NCBI RefSeq assembly: GCF_020216065.1
Contig: NZ_JAIWNA010000002.1
Location: 124,001-188,000 of the forward strand
Length of the DNA stretch: 64,000 nt
Origin: Nocardia rosealba
GTDB lineage: Bacteria; Actinomycetota; Actinomycetes; Mycobacteriales; Mycobacteriaceae
Direction: 5' to 3'
The notes beneath the pieces were generated by a model. It was not told where the DNA came from, made no database searches, and saw nothing but the letters and a program-made list of their open reading frames with translations. Below, in pieces: positions 15,727 to 25,081 of this stretch. Every line of letters begins with the position of its first letter. Position 1 is the stretch's first letter. Made by a program: the position numbers and the translations under genes.

Positions 15727-18522
15727 ATGACTGCTACATCGAATATTTCGACCATTCCTGTACCCCACGCGGTCAACGACGCCGGGTCGGTGGCTCAGAT
15801 TCTCCTGCACGCCGCCCGGCACCATCCCACGAGCGGCACGACCTACCTGCAGCGCACCGGCGACGGACCGACCGTGCGGGTGCACCGTTCATATCCCCAA
15901 CTGCTCGACGAGGCCTTGTCGCTCACCGGCACGTTGCGCGACCGCGGGTTGCGTCCACAGTCGAAAGTCGCTCTCCTGCTCGATGATCACGAAGACTTCG
16001 TCACCGTGCTGTGGGCGTGTTTCCTCGGCGGGTTCGTGCCGTGTCCCATGGTCGCCCAGCCCACCGATCCGACCCGCTGGGCGAGCGCGTTGCGTCATGT
16101 CGACGAATTGCTGGAACGCCCACTCGTGGTGACGTCGCAGTCGATCGACGACACCATGCCCGCGGTTCCCGGGTTGGCGACGGTGACGGTGGAATCGTTG
16201 CGCACCGGCGAACACGAGCCCACCCCGTACCTCGCCTCCGCCGACGACCTCGCGCTGCTGGTCCTCACTTCCGGATCCACCGGAAACGCCAAAGCGGTGG
16301 CACTCACCCACGGCAATCTGCTCAGCTCCATGGCAGCCAAAGCCGCCGTCCAGCAGCTGAATCCCGACGACATCACCTTCAACTGGATCTCTTTCGATCA
16401 CGTCGCGGCCCTGCTCGAAACGCATCTGCTGCCGCTGTATTGCGGTGCGCGACAGATCCATGCGCCGAGTGAGGTCGTGGCCGACGATCCGATGGAATTC
16501 CTGCGGATCGTCTCCCGCCACCGGGTGACCATGACTTTCACACCCAATTTCCTACTCGGACAACTGAATACGTTGTTCGAGCCCGACGTCGACGGCGCCC
16601 GTCTCGACCTGAGCTGCTTGCGGCATATCGTGAGCGGCGGCGAAGCCAATGTGGTCGCGACCGGAACACGGTTCCTCGAAACCTTTGCCGCCTATGGTCT
16701 ACGCGAGACCGCGCTGTGGCCGGCGTTCGGGATGACCGAGACATGTGCGGGAAGTATCTACAATCGCGACTTCCCCGGGGCCGACACCGGGCAGGAGTTC
16801 GCCGCCGTCGGACATCCGGTGCCCGGATTACAGTTGCGGGTGGCCGACCAGGACGGGCGACCGCTGCCCGCGGGCGCCGCGGGGGAGGTGCAGCTGCGCG
16901 GCCCCATGGTCACCGGCGGCTATTTCAATAACGACGAGGCCACCCGCGCAGCGTTCACCGCCGACGGCTGGTTCCGCACGGGCGACCTCGGGCGGTTGGC
17001 CGACGGCCGGCTCACGCTGGTCGGTCGCAGCAAGGACAGCATCATCGTCAACGGCGTGAACTACTTCAGCCACGAGATCGAAACGGCCGTCGAAGAACTC
17101 GACGGCATCGCCCGTGGCTATGTGGCCGCGTTCCCGACGCGTCGCCCCGGCAGTGACACCGAACAGCTCGTGATCGCCCTGCACGCCGAGACCGCCGACG
17201 AAGCCGACCTGCATCGCCTACTGACGGCCGTCCGTTCCACGGTGGTGTTGCTGTGCGGGTTCCGCCCCGGATTCATTCTGCCCCTGAGCAAAGCGGACTT
17301 CCCGAAGACGAGCCTGGGCAAGACCTTGCGGCCGCGCATGCGCCAACAGCTCGAATCAGGCGGCTACGACCGCGTCATCGCCGACACCGCGGCACTCACG
17401 ACCCGCCAGCTCGGCGGATACTCGGCACCGCAGGGGGGTACCGAGTCGATCCTGACCGCTGTCTACGCGGAGCTCTTCGATGTTCCGGCAACCGAAATCA
17501 GCGCCACGGCCAGCTTTTTCGACCTCGGTGGCACCTCGCTGGACATTCTTCGGCTGCAGCAGCAGATCGCCCGCCGCTTCGGCGTATCGGACCTGCCGAT
17601 CATCGCCATCCTGACCGCACCGTCGGTGCGGGAGCTGGCAGCTGTCGTGGACGAGGGCGGTGGCGGGCCGCGCCGTTACGATCCGATCGTGGGGTTGCAG
17701 ACCAGTGGTACGAAGACGCCGCTGTTCTGTGTGCACCCCGGTGTCGGTGAGGTGCTGGTGTTCGTCAATCTTGCCAAGTACTTCGTCGGAGACCGTCCGT
17801 TCTACGCGCTGCGTGCCCGCGGTTTCAACAAGGGGGAGGAGCCGTTCCACACGTTCGAGGAGATGGTCGACGTCTATACGAGCGCCATTCGACGGCGGCA
17901 ACCGCACGGTCCGTATGCCCTGGCCGGTTATTCCTTCGGCGCCGCGGTAGCGTTCGAGATCGCCAAGCGGCTCGAAGCCGACGGGGAACGGGTCGATTTC
18001 CTCGGCAGCTTCAACCTGCCACCGCACATCAAATACCGCATGGACGAGCTCGATTTCACCGAGACCGCGACGAATCTCGCGATGTTCCTCGACCTGGTCA
18101 CCAAGCGGCAGGCCGTCGAACTGCCCGCCGAACTGCGAGCGCTGTCCAAGGGGAACCAGCTCGCGCGCCTGATCGAACTCGCCCCGCCCGACCGCGTCGC
18201 CGAACTCGACCTGGATCTGACGAAGTTCACGGCGTGGGCCGAACTCGCCGACGGGCTCACCGGCCTCGGCCGCACGTACACGCCGAGCGGCGCCGTTCGC
18301 TCGATGAGTGTGTTCTGCGCGGTCCCGTTGCGCGGCACCAAACAGGACTGGATCGACAACGAACTGCGCAGGTGGGACGAATTCACCACCGAGGCGAACC
18401 GCTACATCGATGTGCCCGGTGAGCACTACACATTGATGGGACCACGGCACGTCACCGCGTTCCAGTCCATTCTGCGCAAAGAACTCGACCGCGCGCTGGC
18501 ACAGGCCGACGCCGACCGATAG
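15727..18522 (+). CDS. NRPS-like synthetase with adenylation, thiolation and thioesterase domains (A-T-TE)
   Basis: The 931-residue protein starts at ATG 15727. The adenylation domain spans about residues 1-530: [17 protein letters not shown] near 179-195, [14 protein letters not shown] near 218, FGMTET near 334, TGDLG near 418 and [19 protein letters not shown] near 433-452. A carrier domain follows with LGGTSLD; the phosphopantetheine Ser is residue 604. A thioesterase domain fills about 650-931, with nucleophile Ser736 in AGYSFG and His900 in PGEHYTL. There is no condensation domain. The order matches atromentin, terrequinone and ralfuranone synthetases, which join two aryl-pyruvates into quinones or furanones. 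An aryl acid or 2-oxo acid substrate is therefore inferred. The residue where such thioesterases carry the catalytic Asp appears to be Gly760 (FLGSFN). Confidence 0.9.
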   Translation: MTATSNISTIPVPHAVNDAGSVAQILLHAARHHPTSGTTYLQRTGDGPTVRVHRSYPQLLDEALSLTGTLRDRGLRPQSKVALLLDDHEDFVTVLWACFLGGFVPCPMVAQPTDPTRWASALRHVDELLERPLVVTSQSIDDTMPAVPGLATVTVESLRTGEHEPTPYLASADDLALLVLTSGSTGNAKAVALTHGNLLSSMAAKAAVQQLNPDDITFNWISFDHVAALLETHLLPLYCGARQIHAPSEVVADDPMEFLRIVSRHRVTMTFTPNFLLGQLNTLFEPDVDGARLDLSCLRHIVSGGEANVVATGTRFLETFAAYGLRETALWPAFGMTETCAGSIYNRDFPGADTGQEFAAVGHPVPGLQLRVADQDGRPLPAGAAGEVQLRGPMVTGGYFNNDEATRAAFTADGWFRTGDLGRLADGRLTLVGRSKDSIIVNGVNYFSHEIETAVEELDGIARGYVAAFPTRRPGSDTEQLVIALHAETADEADLHRLLTAVRSTVVLLCGFRPGFILPLSKADFPKTSLGKTLRPRMRQQLESGGYDRVIADTAALTTRQLGGYSAPQGGTESILTAVYAELFDVPATEISATASFFDLGGTSLDILRLQQQIARRFGVSDLPIIAILTAPSVRELAAVVDEGGGGPRRYDPIVGLQTSGTKTPLFCVHPGVGEVLVFVNLAKYFVGDRPFYALRARGFNKGEEPFHTFEEMVDVYTSAIRRRQPHGPYALAGYSFGAAVAFEIAKRLEADGERVDFLGSFNLPPHIKYRMDELDFTETATNLAMFLDLVTKRQAVELPAELRALSKGNQLARLIELAPPDRVAELDLDLTKFTAWAELADGLTGLGRTYTPSGAVRSMSVFCAVPLRGTKQDWIDNELRRWDEFTTEANRYIDVPGEHYTLMGPRHVTAFQSILRKELDRALAQADADR

Positions 18523-18533
18523 GGAGAAATACG

Positions 18534-19469
18534 TTGCAGGGCAAGAAGATTCTGATCACCGGCGGCACGGGGCAGGTCGCCAGACCGGTCGCCGAGGCGC
18601 TCGCCGCCCACAACGAGGTCTGGTGCCTCGGCCGCTTCGGAACGCCGGGTGTCGAGGACGAACTGCGCGCCTCCGGCGTGATCACCGAGCACTGGGACAT
18701 GAACGAGACGACGGCCGCGGGTTACGCGCAGCTGCCGACCGATTTCACCCATGTGCTGCACTCGGCGGTTCACCGTGGTGACGGCACCGATTTCGAAGAC
18801 GCGCTCACCGTCAACTCCACCGCGTGCGCGCGGCTGATGACCCACTGCCGCACCGCCGAGGCGTTTCTGTTCGTGTCGACCGGCGCGCTGTACAAGCGGC
18901 AGACCCTCGACCACGCCTATCGCGAATCCGACCCGATCGACGGTGTCGCCGACTGGCTGCCCACCTATCCGGTCGGCAAGATCGCGGCTGAAGGCACCGT
19001 GCGAGCGTTGGCGAACACCCTTGAACTGCCGACCACGATCGCCCGCCTCAATATCGCCTACGGCCCCGGCGGATACGGCGGGGTGCCCATGCTGTACTTC
19101 AAGCGGATGCTAGCCGGCGAGCCGATCCCGGTTCCGCTCGAGGGCCAGAATTGGTGTTCGCTGCTCTACACCGACGACCTCGTCGCCCAGGTACCCGCGC
19201 TGTGGGACGCGGCGTCGGTACCCGCCCGGGTGGTCAACTGGGGTGGTGACGAGTCGGTCGGGATCACCGATTGCGTCCGTTACCTCGAAGAACTCAGTGG
19301 CATCGAGGCGAAACTCGTCCCGTCCGAGATCACCCGCGAGACCTACCAATTCGACCCCGAAACGCGTCGCTCCATCACCGGCCCCTGCACCGTCGACTGG
19401 CGCGAGGGAATCCGGCGCACCCTCGCCGCGCACTACCCCGCACACGTCCGTGAGGTGACGCCGCGATGA
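18534..19469 (+). CDS. NAD-dependent epimerase/dehydratase (extended SDR)
   Basis: The 311-residue protein starts at TTG 18534, chosen because AGGGAGAA sits 7 bases ahead and the Rossmann strand begins at once: [20 protein letters not shown]. The catalytic segment is [12 protein letters not shown] (Y-x-x-x-K), preceded by [10 protein letters not shown]. The fold binds NAD(P) and commonly acts on nucleotide sugars or reduces ketones. It follows the A-T-TE gene by 11 bases and overlaps the next gene by 4, so it belongs to the same transcript and probably tailors the synthetase product. The exact reaction is unknown. Confidence 0.88.
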   Translation: MQGKKILITGGTGQVARPVAEALAAHNEVWCLGRFGTPGVEDELRASGVITEHWDMNETTAAGYAQLPTDFTHVLHSAVHRGDGTDFEDALTVNSTACARLMTHCRTAEAFLFVSTGALYKRQTLDHAYRESDPIDGVADWLPTYPVGKIAAEGTVRALANTLELPTTIARLNIAYGPGGYGGVPMLYFKRMLAGEPIPVPLEGQNWCSLLYTDDLVAQVPALWDAASVPARVVNWGGDESVGITDCVRYLEELSGIEAKLVPSEITRETYQFDPETRRSITGPCTVDWREGIRRTLAAHYPAHVREVTPR

Positions 19470-19879
19470 ACCACACTCAGGTGACGACGCCGAACATCGC
19501 GGCAATCCGCACCGCGTACGAGGGTTTCGCGACCCGCGATGTCGGCAAGATCCTCGCCGCCATGCACGACGACGTCGAGTGGGTGCACCCCGACGGCATG
19601 CACAAATACGGCCTGGGCGGAACCAAGATCGGCCACGAGGGGATCAAGGAGTTCCTCGCTCGCGTCCCGTCGGTGCTCGGCGGCATGGTGCTTCACCCGG
19701 TCGAATTCATCGAACAGAACGACCGCGTCATCGTCCTTGGCACCCGCCAGGTCATCGCCCGCAGCGGAACCTCGACCACCTTGCCCTTCCTGCATTCCTG
19801 GACCATGCGCGACGGCAAAGCCACCCGAATGGAAGACATCTTCGACACCGTCGCCTTCCACGCCGCCATCGAAAGCTGA
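19466..19879 (+). CDS. SnoaL-like/ketosteroid-isomerase-fold protein
   Basis: This 137-residue protein begins in an ATGA overlap with the epimerase stop. The pattern [27 protein letters not shown], then a G-x-x-x-I-x-x-F region, [10 protein letters not shown] and [21 protein letters not shown] is typical of the NTF2-like SnoaL_2/DUF1348-type fold. In biosynthetic clusters such small proteins act as cyclases, isomerases or hydratases. It is the last gene of the operon; a strong hairpin follows 11 bases downstream. Its role is inferred only from fold and position. Confidence 0.85.
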   Translation: MNHTQVTTPNIAAIRTAYEGFATRDVGKILAAMHDDVEWVHPDGMHKYGLGGTKIGHEGIKEFLARVPSVLGGMVLHPVEFIEQNDRVIVLGTRQVIARSGTSTTLPFLHSWTMRDGKATRMEDIFDTVAFHAAIES

Positions 19880-19890
19880 CACCCGACCAC

Positions 19891-19924
19891 GCCGCGGGCC
19901 GACCGCACGGTCGTCGCCCGCGGC
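19891..19924 (+). terminator. Hairpin terminator of the A-T-TE operon
   Basis: GCCGCGGGC (19891-19899) pairs perfectly with GCCCGCGGC (19916-19924), and inside it CGACCG (19900-19905) pairs with CGGTCG (19908-19913), leaving a two-base bulge and a tight apex. This is about 15 bp of very stable stem, 11 bases after the stop of the SnoaL-like gene. There is no T-run, as is usual in actinomycetes. Confidence 0.7.
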
Positions 19925-20108
19925 AGTTGTGGTGGGGAGGGCAGTCGGTGCGGCGCTTACGAGCTGTCCATCGGCCCGAACGCAATCTGCTGCCGAGCGC
20001 ACTGGTCGTTATACGGACTACGATTTGCGTTGTCGTCCAAAGTGATCCAGGCGGATCAAGATTTGCGCGGCTTTATGGCGGCATGGCTTGGTAAAAAAGG
20101 GGAGTGCG

Positions 20109-20645
20109 GTGACGTACGCGGACCATCAAAGGAAAAGCCTGCATCCGCAGCCAGCGCAGGGGCCTAGAGGAGACAGTTTCCAGGATCAGAGGGAGCGGTC
20201 TCCGAAGCGCACCACCACGACAGCGGCGGCGATCTTCGCGATACTCGATGCGGTGGTTTCGTTCGTTCTGTTGGCCGGCCTCCTGGTCGGACTGTACGAA
20301 AGCTCCGTTGTCGTACCGTATTTCCCCGATGGAACCCTCAACCCATGGGTCGAGCCATCGGTTGTTCGTCTCTTGCGGTTCGGCGCTGTCGCCATGGGAC
20401 TTGTCGGCTTGGGGCTGCTGCTCGGCGTGGTGTTGTTGCTCATGCGACGCCCCCTCGGTCGAGCGATTCTGCTAACGGCCTGTGCTGTGGCCCTGCTCGT
20501 CGCGTCGGTGGGCTCCTACATTGTGCTGTCCGCGTTTTGGGATTTCGGCATGACGTATGAGCCGTTGTCGATCGTTCTCCTGGTCGCTTTCGCCATATCA
20601 GCACTGATCTCGGCAATCACGCTGATTTCGGCGAGAATGACGTGA
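20109..20645 (+). CDS. Four-span membrane protein, unknown function
   Basis: The 178-residue protein is read from GTG 20109, which has AAAGGGGAG five bases upstream; an ATG further upstream would include the ribosome site. The first 45 residues are polar and basic (HPQPAQGPRGDS, RSPKRTTTT), followed by four hydrophobic segments at about residues 42-66, 88-112, 120-142 and 150-172. I do not recognise a family. It lies after the terminator of the preceding operon and is convergent with fadD. It is probably real because of the clean topology and ribosome site. Confidence 0.65.
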   Translation: MTYADHQRKSLHPQPAQGPRGDSFQDQRERSPKRTTTTAAAIFAILDAVVSFVLLAGLLVGLYESSVVVPYFPDGTLNPWVEPSVVRLLRFGAVAMGLVGLGLLLGVVLLLMRRPLGRAILLTACAVALLVASVGSYIVLSAFWDFGMTYEPLSIVLLVAFAISALISAITLISARMT

Positions 20646-20674
20646 CGTGCTCGCCGCATCGGTGCACGCACAGG

Positions 20675-20697
20675 GTTCCCGGCCTGGGGGCCTGAAC
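20675..20697. terminator. Candidate bidirectional terminator
   Basis: GTTC/GAAC and GGCC/GGCC (20675-20678 with 20694-20697; 20681-20684 with 20689-20692) form an interrupted stem with a TGGG loop, in the 63-base gap between convergent genes. The evidence is moderate because the stem has an internal loop. Confidence 0.35.
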
Positions 20698-20708
20698 GGC
20701 AGCGTCGG

Positions 20709-22268
20709 TCAGTGGAGGGTGCGGAGGGTCCGGCGGTCTATCTTGCCGGTGGGCGTGCGGGGGAGGTCGTCGACGAAGGTGACGTCGCGTGGGGCTTTGA
20801 AGCGGGCGAGGTGGGTTTTCACGTAGGTGCGGACGGTGTCGGCGTCGAGGTTGCCGGTGGGGACGATGAAGGCGGCGAGGCGTTGGCCGAATTCTTCGTC
20901 GGGGACGCCGATGACGGCTGCTTCGGTGATCGCGGGGTGGGTGTAGAGGAGATCTTCGATTTCGCCAGGGAAGACGTTCTCGCCGCCGGAGACGATCATG
21001 TCGTCGTCGCGGCCGTCGATGAAAAGCCTTCCGCTGGAATCGAAGTGGCCGAGGTCGCCGGTGCTCATCAGGCCGTCGCGGGTCTGTTTGGAGCCGCCGC
21101 CGGAGTATCCGGCGAAGGCGATCGAGTTGCCGACGTAGACGGTCCCGACGACGTCGGGTTCGGTGATGCGGGTGCCGTCGGCGTGGTAGAGCGCGACGGT
21201 GATGCCCACCGGGGCCTTGCCGACGGTGCCGGGTGCGGCTGTCCAGTTCTGTGGGGTCGCGATGGTGGCGGTGCCGGTTTCGGTGCAGCCGTAGAAGTTG
21301 TAGAGCACGGGTCCGAACGTCTGGATCGCCTTGGTGCCGAGCGCCGAGGGTAGCGCCGCGCCTGCGGTGAACACGATGCGCAGCGAGGTGGTGTCGGTGT
21401 GTGCCAACACTTCTGGGCTCAGATCGAGGATGCGCCGCAGCATGGTCGGAACCAGCACGACCATCTCGACACGGTGTTCGGCGATCTGGGCCAGCGCGCG
21501 GGCGGCGTCGAATCTTCCGTGCAGCACGATCGTGGAACCGAGATTGAGCGCCAGGATGAACTGTGACAGGGCCGTTCCGTGGAACAACGGTGCGCACAAC
21601 AGCACGATCTGCTCGCGTCGCAGCGGTACCCGGTCGACGAATTGTGCTGCCGCCAAGGGTGATTCGACCCGGCGTGGCGCACCTTTCGGTGTTCCGGTCG
21701 TGCCGCCGGTGAGCAGGACGAAGCCGCCCTGCCGGGCCGGCGTTGGTGGCCGCTGGGAACCGCTGCCATCGAGGGTGAGCGCGGTGATGGTGTCGGGTAG
21801 GGGAGTGGCCGCGACGGGCAGGCTCGGGTCGAGGACGAGTGCGTCGACTTGCTCGCGGGCCAGTACATCGGTGAGCTGGGTGGCGCCGAAACCTGTGTTG
21901 AGCAGAACCAGCCGCGCGCCGAGTTTGCCTGCGGCGACCATGGTTTCGACCAGTGGTGCGCCGTCCGGGTAGAGGACGCCGATGGTGTGGTCGGTACCGA
22001 ACCCGTCCCGGTACCAGCGGGCGGCGATGGCGTCGGTGCGTTCGTCGAGTTCGCGGTAGGTGATCCGCCGGTCGCCGTCGATGAGCGCGATCCGGTCCGG
22101 CGTCCGTTGTGCGGAGCTGCGTACGCCACCGGCGATCGGGCCGTAGGTGCGCATCGTGCGTGCGGTGCGCGCGACCTGGAGTGGTCGTCGAAGGTCGATG
22201 ACCCCGGATCGTTGGAGCGCACCGATCTGACGTGCGGTGGTGGCAACGGAATGCATGCGGCACTGCAT
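20709..22268 (-). CDS. fadD: Long-chain fatty-acid-CoA ligase (FadD type)
   Basis: The 519-residue protein starts at ATG 22268 with GAAGGAG seven bases upstream. Motifs of the AMP-forming acyl-CoA synthetase family appear in order: LLTGGTTGTPKGAPRR, YGCTETGTATI, STGDLGHFDSSGRLFIDGRDDDMI, SGGENVFPGEIE and RTPTGKIDRRTL with the C-terminal catalytic Lys. It activates a carboxylic acid, probably a fatty acid, to its CoA thioester. Its promoter holds two copies of the palindrome also found upstream of the neighbouring tetR and lipase genes. It is therefore probably induced together with the secreted lipase, whose product would be free fatty acid. Confidence 0.92.
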   Translation of the reverse strand: MQCRMHSVATTARQIGALQRSGVIDLRRPLQVARTARTMRTYGPIAGGVRSSAQRTPDRIALIDGDRRITYRELDERTDAIAARWYRDGFGTDHTIGVLYPDGAPLVETMVAAGKLGARLVLLNTGFGATQLTDVLAREQVDALVLDPSLPVAATPLPDTITALTLDGSGSQRPPTPARQGGFVLLTGGTTGTPKGAPRRVESPLAAAQFVDRVPLRREQIVLLCAPLFHGTALSQFILALNLGSTIVLHGRFDAARALAQIAEHRVEMVVLVPTMLRRILDLSPEVLAHTDTTSLRIVFTAGAALPSALGTKAIQTFGPVLYNFYGCTETGTATIATPQNWTAAPGTVGKAPVGITVALYHADGTRITEPDVVGTVYVGNSIAFAGYSGGGSKQTRDGLMSTGDLGHFDSSGRLFIDGRDDDMIVSGGENVFPGEIEDLLYTHPAITEAAVIGVPDEEFGQRLAAFIVPTGNLDADTVRTYVKTHLARFKAPRDVTFVDDLPRTPTGKIDRRTLRTLH

Positions 22269-22294
22269 GGCTGCTCCTTCGGTAGGTGCAGCCG

Positions 22295-22334
22295 ATTACA
22301 ACATGAGCTCTTGTTTTGAACAAGGGCTCTTGTT
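22295..22334 (-). promoter_or_regulatory. fadD promoter with two TetR operators
   Basis: Read on the minus strand: -35 TTGTTC (22323-22318), 17 bases, -10 TGTAAT (22300-22295). Two copies of the 16-base palindrome AACAAGAGCTCTTGTT overlap it, each with one mismatch: 22319-22334 covering the -35, and 22300-22315 filling the spacer. The same -10 and downstream leader (GTAATCGGC, CACCTACCGAAG) recur upstream of the lipase gene. Confidence 0.75.
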
Positions 22335-22335
22335 T

Positions 22336-23013
22336 TTAGTTGCTCGGGTCAGGTGTCCGCGCGGCTGCGCTCAGGCCGAGGTGGACGATCTGGGTGAATG
22401 CCGTGAGGTCGCGGATGAGGGTGTCGATGTCGCCCGAGGTGCCGCGGGTGGTGTGGTGCAGCCAGTCCGAGACGGTGTCGAACAGCCCGCCGATGGTGGC
22501 GACAGCCAGGGCGTGCAGGTCGACGCGCGAACCGGTGGCGGGCACGAATCCGTAATCGCGCCAGAGTGTTTCAAGGAATTCGGCCGCCCATCTCCGGTTG
22601 GTGCGGCGCTGCTGTTCGACCGTGGCCGAGATGGCGCTCGCCTCGCCGAAGGTGACGATGGCGACGCGGGGGTCGTCGACCAGGGCGTGTGCGAAGGCGC
22701 TGAGGGTCTCGACGACGACGGCATCGCGGTCGCCCTGTGCGCGCGCGAGCGCGGCGGCGACGTCGGCTTGCAATCGCTCGCTGACCTGCTGCAACAGGGC
22801 GAGGTAGCAGGCCTCCTTGCTGTCGAACAACTCGTAGAACGCCTTGTTGCCGACCAGTGCGGTCTGGCAGATCTGCTCGATGGAGGTGTTGGGGTATCCG
22901 TTGGCGGCGATCAGCTCGAACGCGGCGTGCAGGATCTGCTCGCGCCGACGGGCTCGGCGCTGCTCGGCGTCGAGGCCCTGGATTCGCCGTGGGCGCTTTT
23001 CGATCGATGTCAC
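22336..23013 (-). CDS. TetR-family repressor of the lipase/fadD regulon
   Basis: The 225-residue protein is read from GTG 23013 (TSIEKRPRRIQGLD follows); the frame is open further upstream, but that part would overlap the operator. The helix-turn-helix is REQILHAAFELIAANGYPNTS, IEQICQTALVGNKAFYELFDSKEA. The C-terminal domain is a generic TetR ligand pocket. It lies between fadD (same strand, downstream) and a divergent secreted lipase. A perfect 16-base palindrome sits 30 bases before its start and two near-copies sit at the fadD promoter. The simplest reading is a fatty-acid- or acyl-CoA-sensing repressor controlling all three genes. Confidence 0.9.
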   Translation of the reverse strand: MTSIEKRPRRIQGLDAEQRRARRREQILHAAFELIAANGYPNTSIEQICQTALVGNKAFYELFDSKEACYLALLQQVSERLQADVAAALARAQGDRDAVVVETLSAFAHALVDDPRVAIVTFGEASAISATVEQQRRTNRRWAAEFLETLWRDYGFVPATGSRVDLHALAVATIGGLFDTVSDWLHHTTRGTSGDIDTLIRDLTAFTQIVHLGLSAAARTPDPSN

Positions 23014-23042
23014 GCAGATCAGCGTAGCTAATACGAAATAGC

Positions 23043-23082
23043 AACAAGAGCTCTTGTTAACAACAAGGTGGCGTGCTGTAAT
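23043..23082 (+). promoter_or_regulatory. Lipase promoter with perfect TetR palindrome
   Basis: AACAAGAGCTCTTGTT (23043-23058) is a perfect 16-base palindrome. It overlaps the -35 TTGTTA (23054-23059), which is 17 bases from the -10 TGTAAT (23077-23082). Binding here would block the lipase promoter and, on the other strand, tetR itself. The same arrangement stands before fadD. Confidence 0.75.
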
Positions 23083-23110
23083 CGGCGTCACCTACCGAAG
23101 TGAGGATTCG

Positions 23111-24424
23111 ATGAAGAACCCGAGAGTTGCGCGGAGATGGGCGCTCGCCCCGCTGGCAGCGATGTGTCTGGCGATATCGGGCACCACGGTCGCCGCGGCA
23201 GATCCGTATCCGAGCTTTCCGCCGGATCAGAATCAACTGCCGCAATTGCCCACCGAGCCTCAGCTCTACGATCTGTTGCCGATTCCGGTTCCCGCTGAGG
23301 ACCCGTGGTACGACGACCCGGCCGACCTGGGTTCCTACGCCCCCGGGCAGATCATCCGTTCCCGCACGGTGCAGACCCGGCTGCTCGGGCTACCCTTCCC
23401 TGTTCACACCGAACAGCTGCTGTACCGCAGCAACGATGTGCACGACAATCCGATCGCCACGGCGACCTCGGTGATCATTCCCGGCATCCCCTGGTCGGGC
23501 AGCCCGCGGCCGGTGGTGTCGTTCCAGGAGGCGATCGACTCGACCGACTCGTCGTGCAATCCGTCCTACACCCTGCGGACCGGAACGATGAAAGAGGCCG
23601 CGCTCGCGGTCTATTGGCTGGCCCAGGGTTTCGCAATCAATGTCGCGGACTTCGACGGCAAGTTCAACACCTTCAACACCTACGACGAAGGCAAGATGGT
23701 GCTCGACAGCCTGCGCGCCATGAAGAATTCGGCGCTGGGGCTGGTCGATTCCGGCATCGCACTCTACGGCTATTCCGGCGGCGGCTCGGGGTCGATCCGC
23801 GCCGCCGAACTGCGCCAGACCTATGCGCCCGACGTGCGATTGCTCGGCACCGCGGTCGGCGGTTTCCCCGCTGATCTGCAGGCCCAGGCCCGCTTCGCCG
23901 TGGCCGCGCAGCCGGGGCTCACCGGAATCAGCAACTTCACCATGTGGCTCGGATTCGCCGCGCTGTCACGCGAATTCCCCGACGAGTTCGACGCCGAGGA
24001 ACTGCTGACCCCGGAAGGCCAGGCGATTGTCGCGGACATGGGCAAACGCTGTGTCTACACGATCGCGGCGGCCGGCGCGTACCGGCCGATCAGTGCCTAC
24101 TTCAAGCCGGGCAAATCGCTCGAAACCACCCCCGACGTCATGCGGATTCTCGCGGAACAGAGTCTCGGCCACCACATCCCGGACAGCCCGATCTTCTGGT
24201 GGCACGGCATCTGGGACGAACTGATCCCCGCCGACGTCGTTCTACCGACGGTCCAGGACTACTGGAACCGCGGCGCCGACCTGCGGTTCTACACCATGCC
24301 CCTCCCCGAACACCTCGTCAACGCCACGGCCGGCTGGCCACCGGCGGTGGCCTGGACCAGCGCCGTACTACGCGGACTGCCACCCGGCGACCGCTTCAAG
24401 GCCGACATCCCGCTGCCCAGATGA
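23111..24424 (+). CDS. Secreted lipase (LIP family)
   Basis: The 437-residue protein starts at ATG 23111 after TGAGGA. A signal peptide covers about residues 1-31 (basic start, hydrophobic core ALAPLAAMCLAISG, AADPYP at the cleavage site). The mature enzyme matches the secretory lipase family of actinomycetes: nucleophile in YGYSGGGSGS, an acid in WWHGIWDELIP and a His in PLPEHLVNATAG, the usual order of an alpha/beta-hydrolase triad. It should hydrolyse esters or triacylglycerols outside the cell. It is divergent from tetR and shares operators with fadD, so lipolysis and fatty-acid activation are probably co-induced. Confidence 0.92.
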   Translation: MKNPRVARRWALAPLAAMCLAISGTTVAAADPYPSFPPDQNQLPQLPTEPQLYDLLPIPVPAEDPWYDDPADLGSYAPGQIIRSRTVQTRLLGLPFPVHTEQLLYRSNDVHDNPIATATSVIIPGIPWSGSPRPVVSFQEAIDSTDSSCNPSYTLRTGTMKEAALAVYWLAQGFAINVADFDGKFNTFNTYDEGKMVLDSLRAMKNSALGLVDSGIALYGYSGGGSGSIRAAELRQTYAPDVRLLGTAVGGFPADLQAQARFAVAAQPGLTGISNFTMWLGFAALSREFPDEFDAEELLTPEGQAIVADMGKRCVYTIAAAGAYRPISAYFKPGKSLETTPDVMRILAEQSLGHHIPDSPIFWWHGIWDELIPADVVLPTVQDYWNRGADLRFYTMPLPEHLVNATAGWPPAVAWTSAVLRGLPPGDRFKADIPLPR

Positions 24425-24457
24425 GAGGCTTGTACGAGCAACTGCTCGATGTGCCGA

Positions 24458-24886
24458 TCACGCCGCGGGACGGACGTCGTGGGCGAAGGTGAGTTCGGCC
24501 TGGATGGTTTTGTGCCCGTTGTGCCGGCTACAAGACCAGGTGTTGGCGAGGTTGTCGACCACGAGCAGCCCGAGACCGCCGGTGTGGTCGGGGGCGCGTG
24601 GGTGTGGTTCACCGGGGCCGGTGTCGTCTACTTCGATGCGTACCCGGTCGCGGACGTGGTTCAGCGAGATGCGGGCACTTCGTGGTGGGAGCCCGTGGCG
24701 GCGGGCGTTGCTCGCGAGCTCGTCGAACACCTGGATCGTGTCCGCGACCGCGGTTTCGGGCAACGGGGCGAGGAAATCACGCACCATGACCCGCGTACTC
24801 GCGGGCGTGAGGGAGTCCAAGTCGACCTCCATGCCCTCGTTGTGGACCGTGTTGCGGCTCCGGGCTTCCAGTATCGGTCTCGTCAT
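24458..24886 (-). CDS. ATP-binding anti-sigma-factor-like protein (RsbW/SpoIIAB-type HATPase)
   Basis: This 142-residue protein is a stand-alone GHKL ATPase domain. The N-box is VFDELASNARRHG, the G1 box VDDTGPGEP and the G2-like region GGLGLLVVDNLANTW. Such single-domain proteins in actinomycetes act as anti-sigma factors or regulate anti-anti-sigma partners. No sigma factor or STAS-domain protein lies next to it, so its target must be elsewhere. It is convergent with the lipase gene. The ATG at 24886 is preceded by GGAGGGAAGG, a strong ribosome site. Confidence 0.88.
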   Translation of the reverse strand: MTRPILEARSRNTVHNEGMEVDLDSLTPASTRVMVRDFLAPLPETAVADTIQVFDELASNARRHGLPPRSARISLNHVRDRVRIEVDDTGPGEPHPRAPDHTGGLGLLVVDNLANTWSCSRHNGHKTIQAELTFAHDVRPAA

Positions 24887-25081
24887 GACCCTTCCCTCCT
24901 GCCTCGTGGCTTGTTACAGCACGGCTACCCGGCTGAGCCGTTGCGAAACGGATGCCGGCCGAAACGAATTCCGCCACAGGGATTTTGAATCGAGATAGAT
25001 CCGGACGTTCGATGACCAGCGAATGTCGGGGTTCTCACTTCTATGTGCGACCGGTCGAGCCCAACTCCTAGCGTCGAGGGC

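Noticed and set aside
20617..22323. 568-codon minus-strand frame over fadD
   Set aside because: It is an Arg/His/Pro-rich alternative frame of the clear acyl-CoA ligase gene.
24425..24457. Terminator GAGCA/TGCTC after the lipase gene
   Set aside because: The stem is only 5 bp with a 2-base loop; too weak to claim.
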